A stretch of 64,000 nt of DNA from Sipunculus nudus (Eukaryota > Annelida > Sipuncula > Golfingiida > Sipunculidae), in NCBI GenBank assembly GCA_026874595.1, contig CM049318.1, positions 57,331,750 to 57,395,749 on the forward strand, in the 5' to 3' direction. Shown here one piece after another: positions 62,385 to 64,000 of this stretch. The notes under the pieces are model-generated. The model was not told the DNA's origin. It did not search any database and was given only the letters and a program-made list of their open reading frames with translations. Every line of letters begins with the position of its first letter. Position 1 is the first letter of the stretch. The translations under genes were made by a program, and so were the position numbers.

Positions 62385-62819
62385 AGTCGGAATTTGTCGT
62401 TAAGGTTTTGGAGCGAAGCTGTGTGTATGGGTCAATCCAATTTTGTCATTTTGCTCTTAAGGCTCTGGCTGGATCGGAACCAAACACCTCTTGCTCTTTA
62501 GTTCAACGCATTAACCAGCTGGATACTTTTTACTCCCGATAGGTTAAACTTTGCCTGCTTCAAGAATCGGGGCTGGAACGGGTAGGAGATTTTGGACTCC
62601 ATTTTTTAGAATTTATTGCCCGACTCGGACTTGAGTAATGGTTAACATGAGTACAGTCTACAAAAAACATTTACAGACAATAATATATAACAAATGTGGA
62701 ACCCTTACGTCTGTTTTCTGCAAGACGCATGTGTTCCTTGGATGAAGGTGTGATGGCTTTAATCTAATAATGCACGTGAAGGGTGCAACGATACTTTAAT
62801 GTGAAATGTGAAAATCCTT

Positions 62820-62822
<3 letters not shown>

Positions 62823-62865
<43 letters not shown>
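62823..62865. repeat. (TA)n microsatellite
   Basis: About 43 bp of TA repeats. Confidence 0.95.
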
Positions 62866-62869
<4 letters not shown>

Positions 62870-64000
62870 AACATAATGGATTTGCAACTATAATTAAAAA
62901 GTACATAAATGACTATACAATGCAGGCGTACTCGGCCTCGAGTACTCGAATCTTTATATTTAGAATTCACTATTTCTTCTGCTAATTGATGAATTAACCT
63001 CTCAAACAAAACATAAAATCAAGCCACACAGGTACTGTGGATTATGAATTGTGAGTATATTCCCTCAAAGGTCACATACATCAATGTCATCTGCTGGCAG
63101 AACACATTTGCACCAAGTCATGCGTATTCTGTTACGGTAATTGGCAAGTCTAATCCGGCGCTTTTTGCCTTATAACGCTCCACCTAGAAGAGCTTTCACA
63201 TTCTATATTCGGTACTTAAAATACTTTGCTATTTGAAACCAAGGTCTTAGGTCTCATTTAGATTCGGATAAAGGGGCCGAAAGGAAGTCCCTGAATCTTC
63301 CAATTAAGGAAGTAATTTAGTCTTACCACGTTTCCAAGGAGATGTTGGCTTAAATATATAGGGATTCCACTGAAGCGCGTATTAACAAACAATCAGCAAG
63401 GCAATGTGGGCTGATTAAGGCGATGTTTCAGGAGATCCCTGATGAATTATGCTGCCTGTCGTGAACAGACCAGCTTCAAACCAGCCATGATCGATAACCG
63501 CTAGTCAAACCTTGATTAGCTTACAGAGGGCTGGAATGTGAGACACATTACGGGAGAAGTAGTGTGCTGAATACATTCTGGAGGCACGCTAAATGTTCTG
63601 TAAAAAAAGTTCACAAGCTTTTGTGTGCCCTGGATTTTCCTCTGTGCTTTATTTTTAAACATTAAGTCTGAAATGCTGAAAAACTAGTCTTACCAAGTGC
63701 TGTCATCCTCAAAGGTAACGTGTCATTTAGCAATTGTCCTTGTGATATGTTATTTCGTTGCTGTAGTAAAAGGGTGCCAATTAATAAGTATTATAGGTAT
63801 TTCAGATTCGCTAGGCCCTTATTGTCCACTACACTAGAAATCACATAGAGACCTCACACCTACATGCACCAGCTTTCTTGATCATTAATTAAGCCTCCCC
63901 GTTCTAACAGGGGTTGATGAGTTTATTTCTATATTCATATTTGGGTAACATTTACATGTGGGTAGAATTACTTAAACCCCCTCCCGAGTGCAAAACCATC
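62866..64000. other. end of window, no supported gene
   Basis: Unique sequence; no coding exon, RNA gene or recognised repeat seen. Confidence 0.4.

Overview
The window is AT-rich eukaryotic (metazoan) DNA. Exons are short and bounded by GT/AG, introns run from under 1 kb to about 3 kb, and small transposons, TA microsatellites and degenerate tandem repeats are dense. The repeat types (asymmetric-TIR Helitron2-like elements carrying GTCCGTC tracts and a GGTGGCGCCACC palindrome, tRNA-derived SINE, short hAT-like elements, TGACCTTGACC-rich tandem repeats) suggest a lophotrochozoan, most likely a bivalve mollusc. That species-level guess is inference only.

Region 1 (1-17,385, + strand) holds the 3' part of one gene, a DNA (cytosine-5)-methyltransferase 3 (DNMT3). 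I assembled eleven coding exons whose phases agree at all ten junctions. They give 391 codons plus a stop: the PHD-type half of the ADD domain, then a complete C-terminal methyltransferase domain with motifs I (SLFDGIGTG), IV (GGSPCN, catalytic Cys), VI (FENV), VIII (RPRYFWGN), a target recognition loop (RTMTTRQNS) and motif X ([11 protein letters not shown]). Five of these exons lie outside any long ORF in the right frame and were found by matching family motifs to splice sites. The PWWP domain, N-terminus and GATA-type ADD finger lie upstream of the window.

Region 2 (about 17.4-39.6 kb) is a transposon graveyard. It holds a 1.6-kb Helitron2-like element with an exact 180-bp tandem array, three copies of a second Helitron2-like family (two interrupted by younger insertions), a third short family of the same design, a solo LTR with heat-shock elements inside a TA microsatellite, a SINE with a 14-bp target duplication, and three related MITEs.

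Region 3 (about 39.6-64 kb) has little recognisable coding content. The best candidate is a 56-codon first exon at 41,704-41,871, with a TATA box upstream and a splice donor at its end, encoding a small membrane-anchored basic protein of unknown family. The rest is unique sequence with scattered microsatellites and a few GC-richer blocks that could be regulatory.

I found no multi-gene system of a new kind. The most interesting items are the DNMT3 gene with unusual residues at two functional sites, and the set of unrelated Helitron2-like families that share one architecture and one internal palindrome.
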